This document shows positions 51,108 to 59,744 of a stretch of DNA of 64,000 nucleotides, piece after piece. The notes beneath the pieces were generated by a model. It ran no database searches. It was not told the origin of the DNA and saw only the letters and a program-made list of their open reading frames with translations. The stretch comes from Rhodococcus sovatensis. GTDB taxonomy: Bacteria > Actinomycetota > Actinomycetes > Mycobacteriales > Mycobacteriaceae. The first letter of the stretch is position 1. Every line of letters starts with the position of its first letter. The stretch spans positions 2,356,001-2,420,000 of the forward strand of contig NZ_CP147846.1 of assembly GCF_037327425.1 (NCBI RefSeq), read 5' to 3'. The position numbers were made by a program, and so were the translations under genes.

Positions 51108-52619
51108 CTACTTCTTCTCGCGCCATGCCCGCTCGAACGGCAACCGCCACGCATGCGGTGCGATCAGCTGGTGAATGGCGTTGGGACCCCATGAACCGGG
51201 CGTGTACTGACGCACCGGCGGCGGGTCCGCCAGCAGCGGTGCCGATACTTCCCACAACCGCTCGATGCCCTCGGCTGTGGTGAACAGAGTGTGATCGCCG
51301 TGCATGGCGTCGAGAATCAAGCGCTCGTACGCTTCGAGGACGTCGGACACTCGCTCGGTTTCATGGATCCCGAACTGCATGCTCAATTTGTCCAGCCGCA
51401 TGCCTGGTCCCGGACGCTTTCCGTAGAACGACAGCGACACCTTCGATGCGTCGGCCAGATCGAAGGTCAGATGGTCGGGCCCTTGGGCACCGACGCCCGA
51501 ACCGGCAGGGAACATGCTCTTGGGCGGCTCCCTGAACGCGATGGAAATGATGCGCTGGCCCTCGGCCAGCCTCTTACCGGTCCGAAGGTAGAACGGCACG
51601 CCAGCCCACCGCCAGTTGTCGATCTCGCACCGGAGAGCGACGAATGTATCCGTCTCCGAATCCGGGGCTACCCCCGGCTCGGACCGGTATCCGGCGTACT
51701 GCCCGCGCACCACCTTCCGTGGGTCGATGGGGAGCATCGAGCGGAACACCTTGTTCTTCTCTTCGCTGATCGCCCGAGGCTCGAGTGCGGTGGGTGGCTC
51801 CATGGCCATGAACGCGAGCACCTGAAAAAGGTGCGTGACGACCATGTCCTTGAAAGCACCGGTCGATTCGTAGAAGTTGGCTCGTCCGTCCAACGTCAGC
51901 TTCTCCGGAATGTCGATCTGGATGTGGTCGATGAAGTTGCGATTCCAGATCGGCTCGAACAGGCCGTTCGCGAACCGGAACGCCAGAATGTTCTGAGCCG
52001 GTTCCTTGCCGAGAAAGTGATCGATGCGGAAGATCTGGTCTTCGTCGAACGTCTCGTGGACCTTGGCGTTGAGCGCGATTGCGCTCGCAAGATCGGTGCC
52101 GAACGGCTTTTCCATGATGATGCGTGACCGCTTCACCAGGTCGGCAGCACCGAGCATTTCGACAACTGCCAGAGCAGCTTTCGGCGGTACGGACAGATAG
52201 TGAAGTCGTCTCGTACCGGGTCCGAGTTCGATCTCCGCACGCGCGACAGCTTCACCGAGAGCCGCAGGACCGGCCTTCTGCGATACGTAGCTGAGCTTGC
52301 CGGCGAACTGTCGCCACTGCTCCTCCGACACCTTGCGCGTGGAGAACTCGTCGATGGCTTCGAGTGCCATCTGACGGAACTCGTCGCTCGTCATCTCCTC
52401 GAGCGACGTTCCGACGACGCGTATCCGCGGCGCCAGATCGGACAGTGCCAGGTGCATCATCCCGGACAGCAGTTTTCTTCGGGCCAGGTCACCGGTGGCA
52501 CCGAACAGCACCACGACCTGAGGTGGCAGTTCACTCGATTGCGCAGACGCAGGCGTTGTCACATCTGAAATAGTGGCACCGATGGGCTCCTCATGCTGAC
52601 CGAAGCGTGGATCGTTCAC
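51108..52619 (-). CDS. zwf: Glucose-6-phosphate 1-dehydrogenase
   Basis: The enzyme oxidises glucose-6-phosphate to 6-phosphogluconolactone, giving NADPH. The 503-residue protein has the Rossmann motif FGATGDLARRKL and the active-site signature RIDHFLGKE with the catalytic His. GTG 52619 overlaps the preceding stop as GTGA; the first 30 residues are not conserved, and a GTG at residue 20 is another option. No opcA, tal or tkt genes are adjacent, so this is probably an isolated zwf paralogue. Confidence 0.94.
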   Translation of the reverse strand: MNDPRFGQHEEPIGATISDVTTPASAQSSELPPQVVVLFGATGDLARRKLLSGMMHLALSDLAPRIRVVGTSLEEMTSDEFRQMALEAIDEFSTRKVSEEQWRQFAGKLSYVSQKAGPAALGEAVARAEIELGPGTRRLHYLSVPPKAALAVVEMLGAADLVKRSRIIMEKPFGTDLASAIALNAKVHETFDEDQIFRIDHFLGKEPAQNILAFRFANGLFEPIWNRNFIDHIQIDIPEKLTLDGRANFYESTGAFKDMVVTHLFQVLAFMAMEPPTALEPRAISEEKNKVFRSMLPIDPRKVVRGQYAGYRSEPGVAPDSETDTFVALRCEIDNWRWAGVPFYLRTGKRLAEGQRIISIAFREPPKSMFPAGSGVGAQGPDHLTFDLADASKVSLSFYGKRPGPGMRLDKLSMQFGIHETERVSDVLEAYERLILDAMHGDHTLFTTAEGIERLWEVSAPLLADPPPVRQYTPGSWGPNAIHQLIAPHAWRLPFERAWREKK

Positions 52620-53827
52620 ATTGCGACCGCCAATGCGGAGACGAGATCGCCTCGCTCACCGACCGTGATCGTCTCCAGTTCGAGCCACCCCGCCAATTCG
52701 CGAAGCACCGGCGCAAGCCGGTCGGCGATAACCGAAGCATCACGCTCACCCTCCACGAACGCGCCGAGGACCTGGAGTTCGGACCGTGCCCGATCCCCCT
52801 TCAGGTCCACCCTCGCCACCAGCTCGCCGTCGAGTAAAAATGGGAACACGTAGTAGCCGTGCACCCGTTTGTGCTGTGGGGTGTAGATCTCGATGCGGTA
52901 ATGAAAACCGAAGATCCGCTCGACGCGCGGGCGAAAGAAGATCATCGGATCGAACGGACACAGCAGGGCAGCGCCTCTGACCGACCGGGGCGTGCGCGCG
53001 TCTGTGTGCAGATACGCGGGAGCGCCCCAGTCCTTGACGGCGACCTGCTCGAGGGTTCCAGCCTCCACCAGCTCGGAGATCGCGGTCTTCGTTTGCTTCG
53101 ACGAAAGACGATAGTAGTCACGCAGATCCGGCTCGGTGCCTACACCCAAGGCGAGCGCAGAGTGAGCCACCAGGGTTCGTACGGCATCGGCCTCGTCGAT
53201 CCGCTGCGACAGGATGTGGGAGGGAACGACCCGTTCGGTCAAGTCGTAGTGCCGGACGAACGCGGCACGCGTGGCGACCGACACGACACCCGCCGCGAAG
53301 AGCTGCTCGCAGACGATCTTCACGTCGCTGCGATCCCACCACGGACCCTTGCGCCCAGGGCGAGGTGTCTCGAGGGCACGCTCGATCTCACCGGCACTGG
53401 ACGGTCCACGGTCGGCAATCACGTCGAGAACATCGTCGACGAGAGTGGGGCTACGTTCGAGCACCGTCTTGGCTCCACTCCACCGCCCATGTTGGTACAG
53501 CTCCATCCGCCAGCGCATCAACGGCCAGTCTTCGACGGGGATGAGCGCCGCCTCGTGCGCCCAGTATTCGACGAGTGTGCGCGGCTTTCGAGCCGTATCG
53601 GTCCACGCTGCGGCGTCGATCACGCCACGGTCGTAGGAACCGACCCGGCTGAACACGGGAGCATAGTGCGCGCGAACGAGCACGGATACCGAGTCGATTT
53701 GCAGCAGACGGTTGTTGCCGATCACCTTGTGCACAGCTCGCGTCGACGCGCCCCGCTCGGTCACCGGGTGCGCAGACGCCAATCCCTGAGCTGCCAGCGC
53801 GGTGCGTCTGGCCATCGCCGAGGTCAT
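52616..53827 (-). CDS. AlkX/YcaQ-type DNA glycosylase (HTH_42 family)
   Basis: The 403-residue protein is a tandem winged-helix protein of the DUF1006/HTH_42 family. E. coli YcaQ of this family unhooks DNA interstrand crosslinks and Streptomyces AlkZ/AlkX members protect against alkylating natural products. The catalytic QxD motif is present as Gln43-Ile-Asp45 (LLQIDSVSVLVRAHY). ATG 53827 overlaps the hydrolase stop as ATGA, preferred over 53836. A repair role is inferred from the motif. Confidence 0.88.
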   Translation of the reverse strand: MTSAMARRTALAAQGLASAHPVTERGASTRAVHKVIGNNRLLQIDSVSVLVRAHYAPVFSRVGSYDRGVIDAAAWTDTARKPRTLVEYWAHEAALIPVEDWPLMRWRMELYQHGRWSGAKTVLERSPTLVDDVLDVIADRGPSSAGEIERALETPRPGRKGPWWDRSDVKIVCEQLFAAGVVSVATRAAFVRHYDLTERVVPSHILSQRIDEADAVRTLVAHSALALGVGTEPDLRDYYRLSSKQTKTAISELVEAGTLEQVAVKDWGAPAYLHTDARTPRSVRGAALLCPFDPMIFFRPRVERIFGFHYRIEIYTPQHKRVHGYYVFPFLLDGELVARVDLKGDRARSELQVLGAFVEGERDASVIADRLAPVLRELAGWLELETITVGERGDLVSALAVAM

Positions 53828-54747
53828 CTCGCGCATGCGTCAGGGTTCCATCCGTGGGTGCGGGCGATTTCTTCCATCGTCGCGACGAGCTGCGACAACC
53901 CCGGCTCCTCGATCGGGAAGTGTCCGCATCCCTCCAGCAGGACGAGAGTCTTCTGGCCGGCGATTCGATTCAAGAACCGAATACTGATTTCCGGTGGTGT
54001 CCAGCGATCCTCCGCAGGATGCGCGAGCGTGACCTTCGGTCCCGAGTAGTTCTCGGGGCGCGTGTGCCGAAAGGACATGAAACTACTGAGAAATCCGAGC
54101 GGTACCGACACCCCGCCGCCGAGTGGATCCGTGGCGCAGGTTCTGGACAGTGCCGGGTCGAGACTCATCTTGTCGATGTCCATCAACCACCGCACCGGTA
54201 CCCGGACCCTGCCCAGCATCGAGGCACCGATCTTCAGCAACGTAGGAGCCGGTCCCCCGATGACGCTGTAGCGGGCAGCCGCCGAGCGTGCGGCTGGATC
54301 CGAGGGGTCGAGCAAGCACGTCGCAACCACGTCCGCGACTTCGCCCGTGCGTGCGGCAACTTCGTAGGCAAGCATTCCGCCCATGCTTGCACCGAAGAGT
54401 ATCAACGGCCTCGAATCATGCTGCCGCTCAGCGACAACGAGGTCGCAGAGCATGTCGACCCAGTCCTGGTAGCGCACCCGGCCGGGGTCGGCCACGACCG
54501 TTCGCCCGTACAGCGGCATATCCGGAAACAGCACATCGGCTCCCCTGGTTGCGGCCAACGCGGCGAACGGCCACAGGGCACCGGAATGCCCGCCCGCTCC
54601 GTGGATGGCCAGCACCCGGGCAGGCGCCTCTCCGGTGCCGGCGCGGGCGACGTGAACCTCGGTGTCGCGCCACTTCCAGGTCGTCGAAATCGGTTGTGTT
54701 TCAGTTCGATATTCCGCAGGAAGAAAACTCGCATAGCGGTCGGTCAT
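53824..54747 (-). CDS. Alpha/beta hydrolase
   Basis: The 307-residue protein has the nucleophile elbow GASMG (Ser121), an oxyanion-loop HGAGGHSG (about 49-56), and the C-terminal His in GCGHFPIEEPG. The acid is probably Asp in AHPAEDRWTPP. The start at 54747 follows the previous gene by 14 bp. It lies in a run of four tightly packed minus-strand genes. The substrate cannot be told. Confidence 0.85.
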   Translation of the reverse strand: MTDRYASFLPAEYRTETQPISTTWKWRDTEVHVARAGTGEAPARVLAIHGAGGHSGALWPFAALAATRGADVLFPDMPLYGRTVVADPGRVRYQDWVDMLCDLVVAERQHDSRPLILFGASMGGMLAYEVAARTGEVADVVATCLLDPSDPAARSAAARYSVIGGPAPTLLKIGASMLGRVRVPVRWLMDIDKMSLDPALSRTCATDPLGGGVSVPLGFLSSFMSFRHTRPENYSGPKVTLAHPAEDRWTPPEISIRFLNRIAGQKTLVLLEGCGHFPIEEPGLSQLVATMEEIARTHGWNPDACAR

Positions 54748-54761
54748 GAAAGCGACGATAG

Positions 54762-55211
54762 TCAGCCCATCAGCGTCGCGGCGAGGGTCCCTCCGAGTTC
54801 GTAGCAGGAATCCCTGGCGGCCTTGTTCACCTTCGTGAGCTCGAGAGCCTCCGCGGCCAGCTCCAGCCCCCAACCGGTCGCAATTTTCCGGACGGCGGAG
54901 ACGGCGCCGACTGTGTCGTTGTTGCCGTGCACCCACACCCCGTAGGGACGTCCGGCAACGGCGCCCAGACACGGGTAGTAGGTCGTGTCGAAGAAGTGCT
55001 TCAGCGCGCCGCTCATATAGCCGAAATTCGCCGACGTCCCGAACAGGTATCCGTCCGCGCCCAGGACATCGGGCACGGTCGCGCCGAGAGCAGGTACACA
55101 GCGCACGCTCACGCCCTCGATATCAGGATCCGCCGCGCCCGCCAACACAGCCTCCAGCAGCTCGTGTGTCGGCGGCGACGGCGTGTGGTGAACGACGAGG
55201 AGGGTGGACAT
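54762..55211 (-). CDS. Flavodoxin-like / NADPH-dependent FMN reductase family protein
   Basis: The 149-residue flavodoxin-fold protein has LLVVHHTPSPPTHELLEAVLAGA (phosphate-binding loop region), ADGYLFGTSANFGYMSGALKHFFD and GVWVHGNNDTVGAV, typical of WrbA-like FMN binders. ATG 55211 lies 2 bp after the preceding gene. It probably binds FMN; its redox partner is unknown. Confidence 0.85.
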   Translation of the reverse strand: MSTLLVVHHTPSPPTHELLEAVLAGAADPDIEGVSVRCVPALGATVPDVLGADGYLFGTSANFGYMSGALKHFFDTTYYPCLGAVAGRPYGVWVHGNNDTVGAVSAVRKIATGWGLELAAEALELTKVNKAARDSCYELGGTLAATLMG

Positions 55212-55213
55212 CG

Positions 55214-55675
55214 TCAGGCGGCGTCCTCGCGTTCGAGTGCGACCGCTCGCTTCATCGTTTCGCGGGCACGACCGCGGTCTCCCGCGTAGTCGTACGCCCT
55301 CGCCAGGCGGTAGGAGTTGCGCCAGTTGTCCGGGTCCTTCTCCCACTCGGCCTTGACCTGCTGAAACATCTCGTCCGCTGCATCGCGTGAAATTCTCCCC
55401 GACGGCATACGTGGCAACTCGGACACGTCCAGCTCGAGATGCTCCTCACTGATCCGTTGCGCGAGATGTTGGTGCTCGAACCCGGCCTTCAGCGTGGCAC
55501 CGACAATCCAGACGCCGATGATCGGAAGGAGAATGACACCGATCCCGAGTCCGATGTTCACCGCGCCACCGGTCTGGATCAGCGAGACTCCGCGGGTCCC
55601 GAGAAGATAGAAGTAGAACCCGAGAATCAGCACCATCACGCCGATGACGAGCAGAACCTTCGTTGCTTTGTTCAT
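55214..55675 (-). CDS. Membrane protein with C-terminal helical repeat, unknown function
   Basis: The 153-residue protein has two membrane helices (about 6-26 and 40-63). A soluble C-terminal domain contains WEKDPDNWRNSYRLARAYDYAGDRGRARETMKRAVAL, which resembles one TPR unit. It lies 7 bp after dapB and 2 bp before the flavodoxin-like gene, so it is probably in the dapB operon. No named family is recognised. Confidence 0.8.
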   Translation of the reverse strand: MNKATKVLLVIGVMVLILGFYFYLLGTRGVSLIQTGGAVNIGLGIGVILLPIIGVWIVGATLKAGFEHQHLAQRISEEHLELDVSELPRMPSGRISRDAADEMFQQVKAEWEKDPDNWRNSYRLARAYDYAGDRGRARETMKRAVALEREDAA

Positions 55676-55682
55676 GGCCGGG

Positions 55683-56441
55683 TTACAGGTCGAGGAACGG
55701 ATCGAGTCCGACGGTCAGACCGGGTCGCGCGGCGATTTCGCGTACCCCGAGGAGAACTCCCGGCGCGAACGACGTCCGGTCGAGCGAGTCGTGACGAATC
55801 GTCAGCGTCTCTCCCAGCGTGCCCAGGAGGACCTCCTGATGTGCGACGAGTCCGGCGAGGCGGATCGAGTGCACGCGCACTCCGTCGACCTCGGCACCGC
55901 GAGCTCCGTCGAATTCGGCCGTCGTGGCATCGGGCGACGGACCTACGCCTGCCTTTTCACGAGCCTTGGCAATGAGTTGCGCCGTGCGGTACGCGGTACC
56001 CGAAGGCGCGTCCGCCTTGTTCGGATGATGCAGCTCGATGACCTCGACCGAATCGAAGAACCGTGCGGCCTGCTCGGCGAACCGCATACTCAGAACCGCA
56101 CCGATGGCGAAGTTGGGCGCGATGAGAACGCCGGTGTCCGGGGTCGCTGCCAGCCAGGACCGGACAGTGTCGAGTCGTTGCTCGTCGAAACCCGTGGTTC
56201 CGACGACGGCGTGAATTCCGTGCCCGACCAAAAATTCGAGGTTGTCCATCACGACGTCGGGATGGGTGAAATCGACTACCACCTGAGTCTCCGCGTCGAC
56301 GAAAGACGACATGGGATCGCCTTGGTCGACGGTGGCGACGAGGTCCAGATCCGTGGCCGCGTCGACGGCAGCACAGATGGCCTGACCCACCTTGCCGCGG
56401 GCACCCAGGACGCCGACTCGGATAGGTGCTGCTGAACTCAC
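55683..56441 (-). CDS. dapB: 4-hydroxy-tetrahydrodipicolinate reductase
   Basis: DapB reduces the DapA product in the lysine/DAP pathway. The 252-residue protein has the nucleotide-binding motif GVLGARGKVGQ near the N-terminus and the substrate motif ELHHPNKADAPSGTA. GTG 56441 is chosen because GGAG lies 7 bp upstream and the length fits; TTG 56462 is an alternative. It is divergent from the MNIO operon. Confidence 0.96.
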   Translation of the reverse strand: MSSAAPIRVGVLGARGKVGQAICAAVDAATDLDLVATVDQGDPMSSFVDAETQVVVDFTHPDVVMDNLEFLVGHGIHAVVGTTGFDEQRLDTVRSWLAATPDTGVLIAPNFAIGAVLSMRFAEQAARFFDSVEVIELHHPNKADAPSGTAYRTAQLIAKAREKAGVGPSPDATTAEFDGARGAEVDGVRVHSIRLAGLVAHQEVLLGTLGETLTIRHDSLDRTSFAPGVLLGVREIAARPGLTVGLDPFLDL

Positions 56442-56625
56442 TTCGCTGCTCCGCTCTGACAACTTCTCGACACTTCGTGCACCTCGAAGCCTACTGACCT
56501 ACCCGGAAAGCGCGGTACGCCGGTAACGGATAGGTGACGATGAATCTCCTCATCTCGCTTTTTCGCCAATCACCCTGATACTGACATCAGTTGGCAGACA
56601 ACCTTGTTGGGGAGGAGGCGTGGGG

Positions 56626-57480
56626 ATGACCGACACCTGGGGAATTCCGTCGGACGTGTTCTGGAAGCTCTACGTCGTCACCGGGCTCGCTCTCGTGGTC
56701 GTGGCGGTCGCGTACCGCATCTTGTTCAGCCCGAATCCCTCACCTACGGTATCCGCAGAGCGCCTGACGCCGCCCGAGTTGGGGATGCTGGCAGGCGGGC
56801 CGGGCCGGGCGATCGCGGCGTCACTGGCGATCCTCCGCACCGCCGGCATCATCACGGCGAGCGGTGACGTTGTGCGGACGCTTCCGTACAGCGATTCCAC
56901 GTTCGACCCGTTCACCCGGGCCGTGCACAAGAAACTCGCGCTGGCCACCGCGTCCGGGCAGCGAAGGACTTTCGCACGCCACTTGGCATCGGAGACAGCC
57001 GCGCTGCGGCAGTCGTTGGTCCACGGCGGGTTATGTGCACCGCCATCGTGGTCGCGAAGTCTGACTATCAACATCGTCCCGCTCATCGTCCTTGCAAATA
57101 TCGGAATCGCTCGAATCGTTTTCGGGATCGCGTTGGGCAAGCCGGTCTTGTTCCTGGTATTGGCAGTCCTCGGCGTCCTGATCGCCGCGACCGTACTGCA
57201 TTACTCCGACGGTCGTACGAGCGCTGGACGAGCAGCGGTCCGGACACTGTCCGGAACTCACGACTACCTGGCGCCGAGCGCCCGACCTGCATTCGCCGCA
57301 TACGGACCACGCATGGCCGGCGTTTCCACCGCCTTGTTTGCCGGATCCGCACTGCTGTTGATCGATCCGGGGTTGGCGAGCGCGGCGGGATTGAGCAGCG
57401 ACGGAGGCAGCGGCGGCGATGGAGGCAGCGGCGGCTGCGGAGGCGGCGGAGGCGGCTGCGGAGGGGGGTGCGGCGGATGA
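56626..57480 (+). CDS. TIGR04222-type membrane protein with Gly/Cys-rich C-terminal tail (putative modification substrate)
   Basis: The 284-residue protein has a first helix (about 11-33) and a cytosolic domain (about 45-145, with LTPPELGMLAGGPGRAIAASLAIL, the hallmark of TIGR04222 proteins). Further helices lie at about 148-167, 173-191 and 230-247. The end (about 256-284) is almost only Gly, Ser and Cys: GGSGGCGGGGGGCGGGCGG with Cys271, Cys278 and Cys282. AGGAGG lies 7 bp before ATG 56626; a GTG at 56620 is too close to it. The stop overlaps the DUF692 gene as ATGA. In RiPP-like MNIO systems short Cys-rich peptides are the substrate; here the tail of a membrane protein is the likely equivalent. 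Its role is unknown. Confidence 0.85.
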   Translation: MTDTWGIPSDVFWKLYVVTGLALVVVAVAYRILFSPNPSPTVSAERLTPPELGMLAGGPGRAIAASLAILRTAGIITASGDVVRTLPYSDSTFDPFTRAVHKKLALATASGQRRTFARHLASETAALRQSLVHGGLCAPPSWSRSLTINIVPLIVLANIGIARIVFGIALGKPVLFLVLAVLGVLIAATVLHYSDGRTSAGRAAVRTLSGTHDYLAPSARPAFAAYGPRMAGVSTALFAGSALLLIDPGLASAAGLSSDGGSGGDGGSGGCGGGGGGCGGGCGG

Positions 57481-58304
57481 CTGCACTGAGCGGACTTGGA
57501 ATCGGCTGGCGACCCGAGATCGCAGGTATCATCGCCCAGTTGGATGGTCTTGGCTTCTGTGAGGTAATCGCAGAATCCGTCGGAACCGTCGCACCGACGG
57601 CGCTGACCGAGCTGGACCTGCCGATTGTTCCGCACGGTGTCTCGCTGTCGTTGGGCAGCGACGAGACAGTGGACGGCCGGCGGGTCGAGAATCTCGCACG
57701 GGTTGCGACGCTCCTCGATGCCCCTCTCGTCAGCGAGCACATCGCCTTCGTGAGAGCAGGCAGCATCGAGGCCGGGCATCTGCTCCCCGTACCGCGCACG
57801 TACGAGGCCTTGGACGCACTGGCCCGAAACATTGCGATCACCGGAGACGGTCTACCCGTGCCATTGGCAATGGAAAATATTGCCGCCCTGTTCGATTGGC
57901 CGGACGACGAGCTGACCGAGGGAGAATTCCTTGCCGAGCTGATCGACCGCACCGGCGTTGCGTTGGTTCTCGACATCGCCAACGTCTATGCCAATGCCCT
58001 CAATCGCGGGAGGGATCCGTGGACCGAGCTGCAGCGATTGCCGTTGGATCGAATCGCATACTGTCACATCGCCGGTGGGAGCATTCGCGACGGTGTCTAT
58101 CACGACACCCACACCGATCCGGTGCCGAGCGAGGTCGTGGAGTTGCTCCGCGAACTGACACACTCGGGGCGTCGACCTGCCGTCATGCTCGAGCGTGACG
58201 GCCACTACCCACCTGCGGCCGAACTCCTGGCCGAGCTGGATGCGATCGCCGACGCCGCGTGCATGGAACCCGTTGCGACCAGCACAGAATGGGTACGGTC
58301 GTGA
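57477..58304 (+). CDS. DUF692/MNIO-family multinuclear non-heme iron oxidase
   Basis: The 275-residue TIM-barrel protein belongs to the family of MbnB and TglH, iron enzymes that modify cysteine residues of peptides. Expected metal and active-site residues are visible: His53 (PHGVSLSLG), His88 (VSEHIAF), Glu133-Asn134 (MENIA), Asp166 and Asn169 (LDIANVYANALN), His197 (CHIAGG), Asp210 and His212 (HDTHTD), and Glu239 (MLERDGH). In the D-x-N-N motif the first Asn is Ala168. ATG 57477 overlaps the upstream stop; the longer open frame before it is inside the other gene. The next gene overlaps by GTGA. The predicted substrate is the Cys/Gly tail encoded directly upstream. Confidence 0.88.
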   Translation: MTALSGLGIGWRPEIAGIIAQLDGLGFCEVIAESVGTVAPTALTELDLPIVPHGVSLSLGSDETVDGRRVENLARVATLLDAPLVSEHIAFVRAGSIEAGHLLPVPRTYEALDALARNIAITGDGLPVPLAMENIAALFDWPDDELTEGEFLAELIDRTGVALVLDIANVYANALNRGRDPWTELQRLPLDRIAYCHIAGGSIRDGVYHDTHTDPVPSEVVELLRELTHSGRRPAVMLERDGHYPPAAELLAELDAIADAACMEPVATSTEWVRS

Positions 58305-58627
58305 GCGATCTCGGGAGCCGTCAGAGCGAACTCGTTCGTGCCCTCGTTGCGGGTGGTCCGTTGCCGATCGGCTTCGATTCCGACGCACTGTCCGTCGCGT
58401 CCACTGCCCTGGTAAGAAAGCGTGCCGGAGCGGTTGCCCGCCATCTCCCGATCGAAGCGTCGATGCTGGGTGATCGGTTCGGTTCACTGTTCGTCACTTG
58501 GGAAAGAAGTCACCCACGCAGCAACTCGGCACAGGAAGCTCGAGAATTCCTCGACTACCTGTACTCGATCGACGCCCTCCCTCGACCCGCGCGCCGGTGG
58601 TGGAGGTTCATCGCGCTCAGAAGGTAA
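58301..58627 (+). CDS. SCO6045-like small partner protein of the MNIO operon
   Basis: The 108-residue protein starts at GTG 58301, overlapping the MNIO stop as GTGA. It is helical, with RQSELVRALVAGGPLPIGFDSDALSVASTALVRKRAGAVARHLP and FGSLFVTWERSHPRSNSAQEAREFLDYL. It resembles the C-terminal domain of DUF2063-like partner proteins that present substrate peptides to MNIO enzymes (as MbnC or TglI do), but it is much shorter. Role in substrate binding is inferred from operon position. Its 3' end overlaps the convergent alcohol dehydrogenase gene by 11 bp. Confidence 0.75.
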   Translation: MSDLGSRQSELVRALVAGGPLPIGFDSDALSVASTALVRKRAGAVARHLPIEASMLGDRFGSLFVTWERSHPRSNSAQEAREFLDYLYSIDALPRPARRWWRFIALRR

Positions 58628-59720
58628 TTATCTGACGGATCGCATTGCCGTCCGCCAGTTCGTCCATCCCACGATTGATGTCGTCGAGTCCTATGCGCGA
58701 ACTGATCAGCTTCTCCACCGGAAGCCTTCCCTCACGCCACATCTGGGCGTACTTCGGGATATCCCGTGCCGGTACCGCGGAACCGAGGTAACTCCCGATG
58801 ATGGTACGCGCTTCCGCGACGAGGCCGAGCGGCGAAATCGACGACCTGGCGTCCGGCGACGGGAGTCCGACGGTGATAGTCGTTCCACCGGGTGCGGTCG
58901 CGGCCACGGCCGCTTCGAACGCTCGCGCATTTCCGGCAGCTTCGATGACGATGTCCGCCCTGATTCCCAGCTCTTCACGCTCGGCCGGCGAATAGGTTTG
59001 GCTCGCACCGAGTTCCCGAGCAGTGGCGAGTTTGTCCGCGACGCCGTCGACGCCGATGACTTCCCCTGCCCCGACGGACACTGCCGTCAAAACGGACGCC
59101 ATCCCGACGCCGCCGAGACCGATCACCATGATCGACTGCCCAGGCCTGGGCCGGCCCGCGTTGAGTACGGCTCCCCCACCGGTGAGAACCGCGCAGCCGA
59201 GCACAGCAGCAACGTCGGCTGGAATGTCGTCGTCGACTGCCACGACGGACTTGCGACTGACCACCGCGTGAGTCGCAAATCCGGAGACCCCGAGATGATG
59301 CTTGACCTCGGTACCATCGCGGACCAGCCTGGCACCGCCGTCGAGCAGCGTTCCCGCATTGTTGGCGGCACTGCCGGGAATGCACGGCATCTGACCGTCC
59401 GTCCGGCATCCCGCGCAGTCACCGCAGCGCGGTAGGAAGGTCATCACCACCCGTGTTCCGATCGGCAGGTCGTCGACGCCGTCGCCAACGGACTCGACGC
59501 GCCCGGCAGCTTCGTGACCGAGCAACATCGGCACCGGCCGGACCCTGTTTCCGTCGACGACGGACAGGTCCGAATGGCACAGTCCTGCGGCCTCGATACG
59601 GACGAGGACTTCGCCGACTCCTGGCGGTGCGAGCTCCAGCTCGGAGATCGAGATGGGCTGTGATTCGGCGAAGGGCCGTGATCGTCCGATTTCCTCGAGT
59701 ACTGCGCCGCGGATCTTCAT
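58617..59720 (-). CDS. Zinc-dependent alcohol dehydrogenase (MDR family)
   Basis: The 367-residue protein is a class III-like MDR dehydrogenase. The catalytic zinc ligand Cys is in AAGLCHSDLS, GHEAAGRV follows, and structural zinc cysteines lie in CGDCAGCRTDGQMPC. The NAD(P) Rossmann motif is VIGLGGVGMA. Alternative starts are 59729 and 59720; the second gives the common MKIRGAVLEE N-terminus. It resembles mycothiol/nicotinoprotein-type aldehyde or alcohol dehydrogenases of actinobacteria. The substrate is not evident, and no link to the overlapping MNIO operon is implied. Confidence 0.9.
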   Translation of the reverse strand: MKIRGAVLEEIGRSRPFAESQPISISELELAPPGVGEVLVRIEAAGLCHSDLSVVDGNRVRPVPMLLGHEAAGRVESVGDGVDDLPIGTRVVMTFLPRCGDCAGCRTDGQMPCIPGSAANNAGTLLDGGARLVRDGTEVKHHLGVSGFATHAVVSRKSVVAVDDDIPADVAAVLGCAVLTGGGAVLNAGRPRPGQSIMVIGLGGVGMASVLTAVSVGAGEVIGVDGVADKLATARELGASQTYSPAEREELGIRADIVIEAAGNARAFEAAVAATAPGGTTITVGLPSPDARSSISPLGLVAEARTIIGSYLGSAVPARDIPKYAQMWREGRLPVEKLISSRIGLDDINRGMDELADGNAIRQIITF

Positions 59721-59744
59721 GAGCCCCACTCTAGGTGAGCCGCC

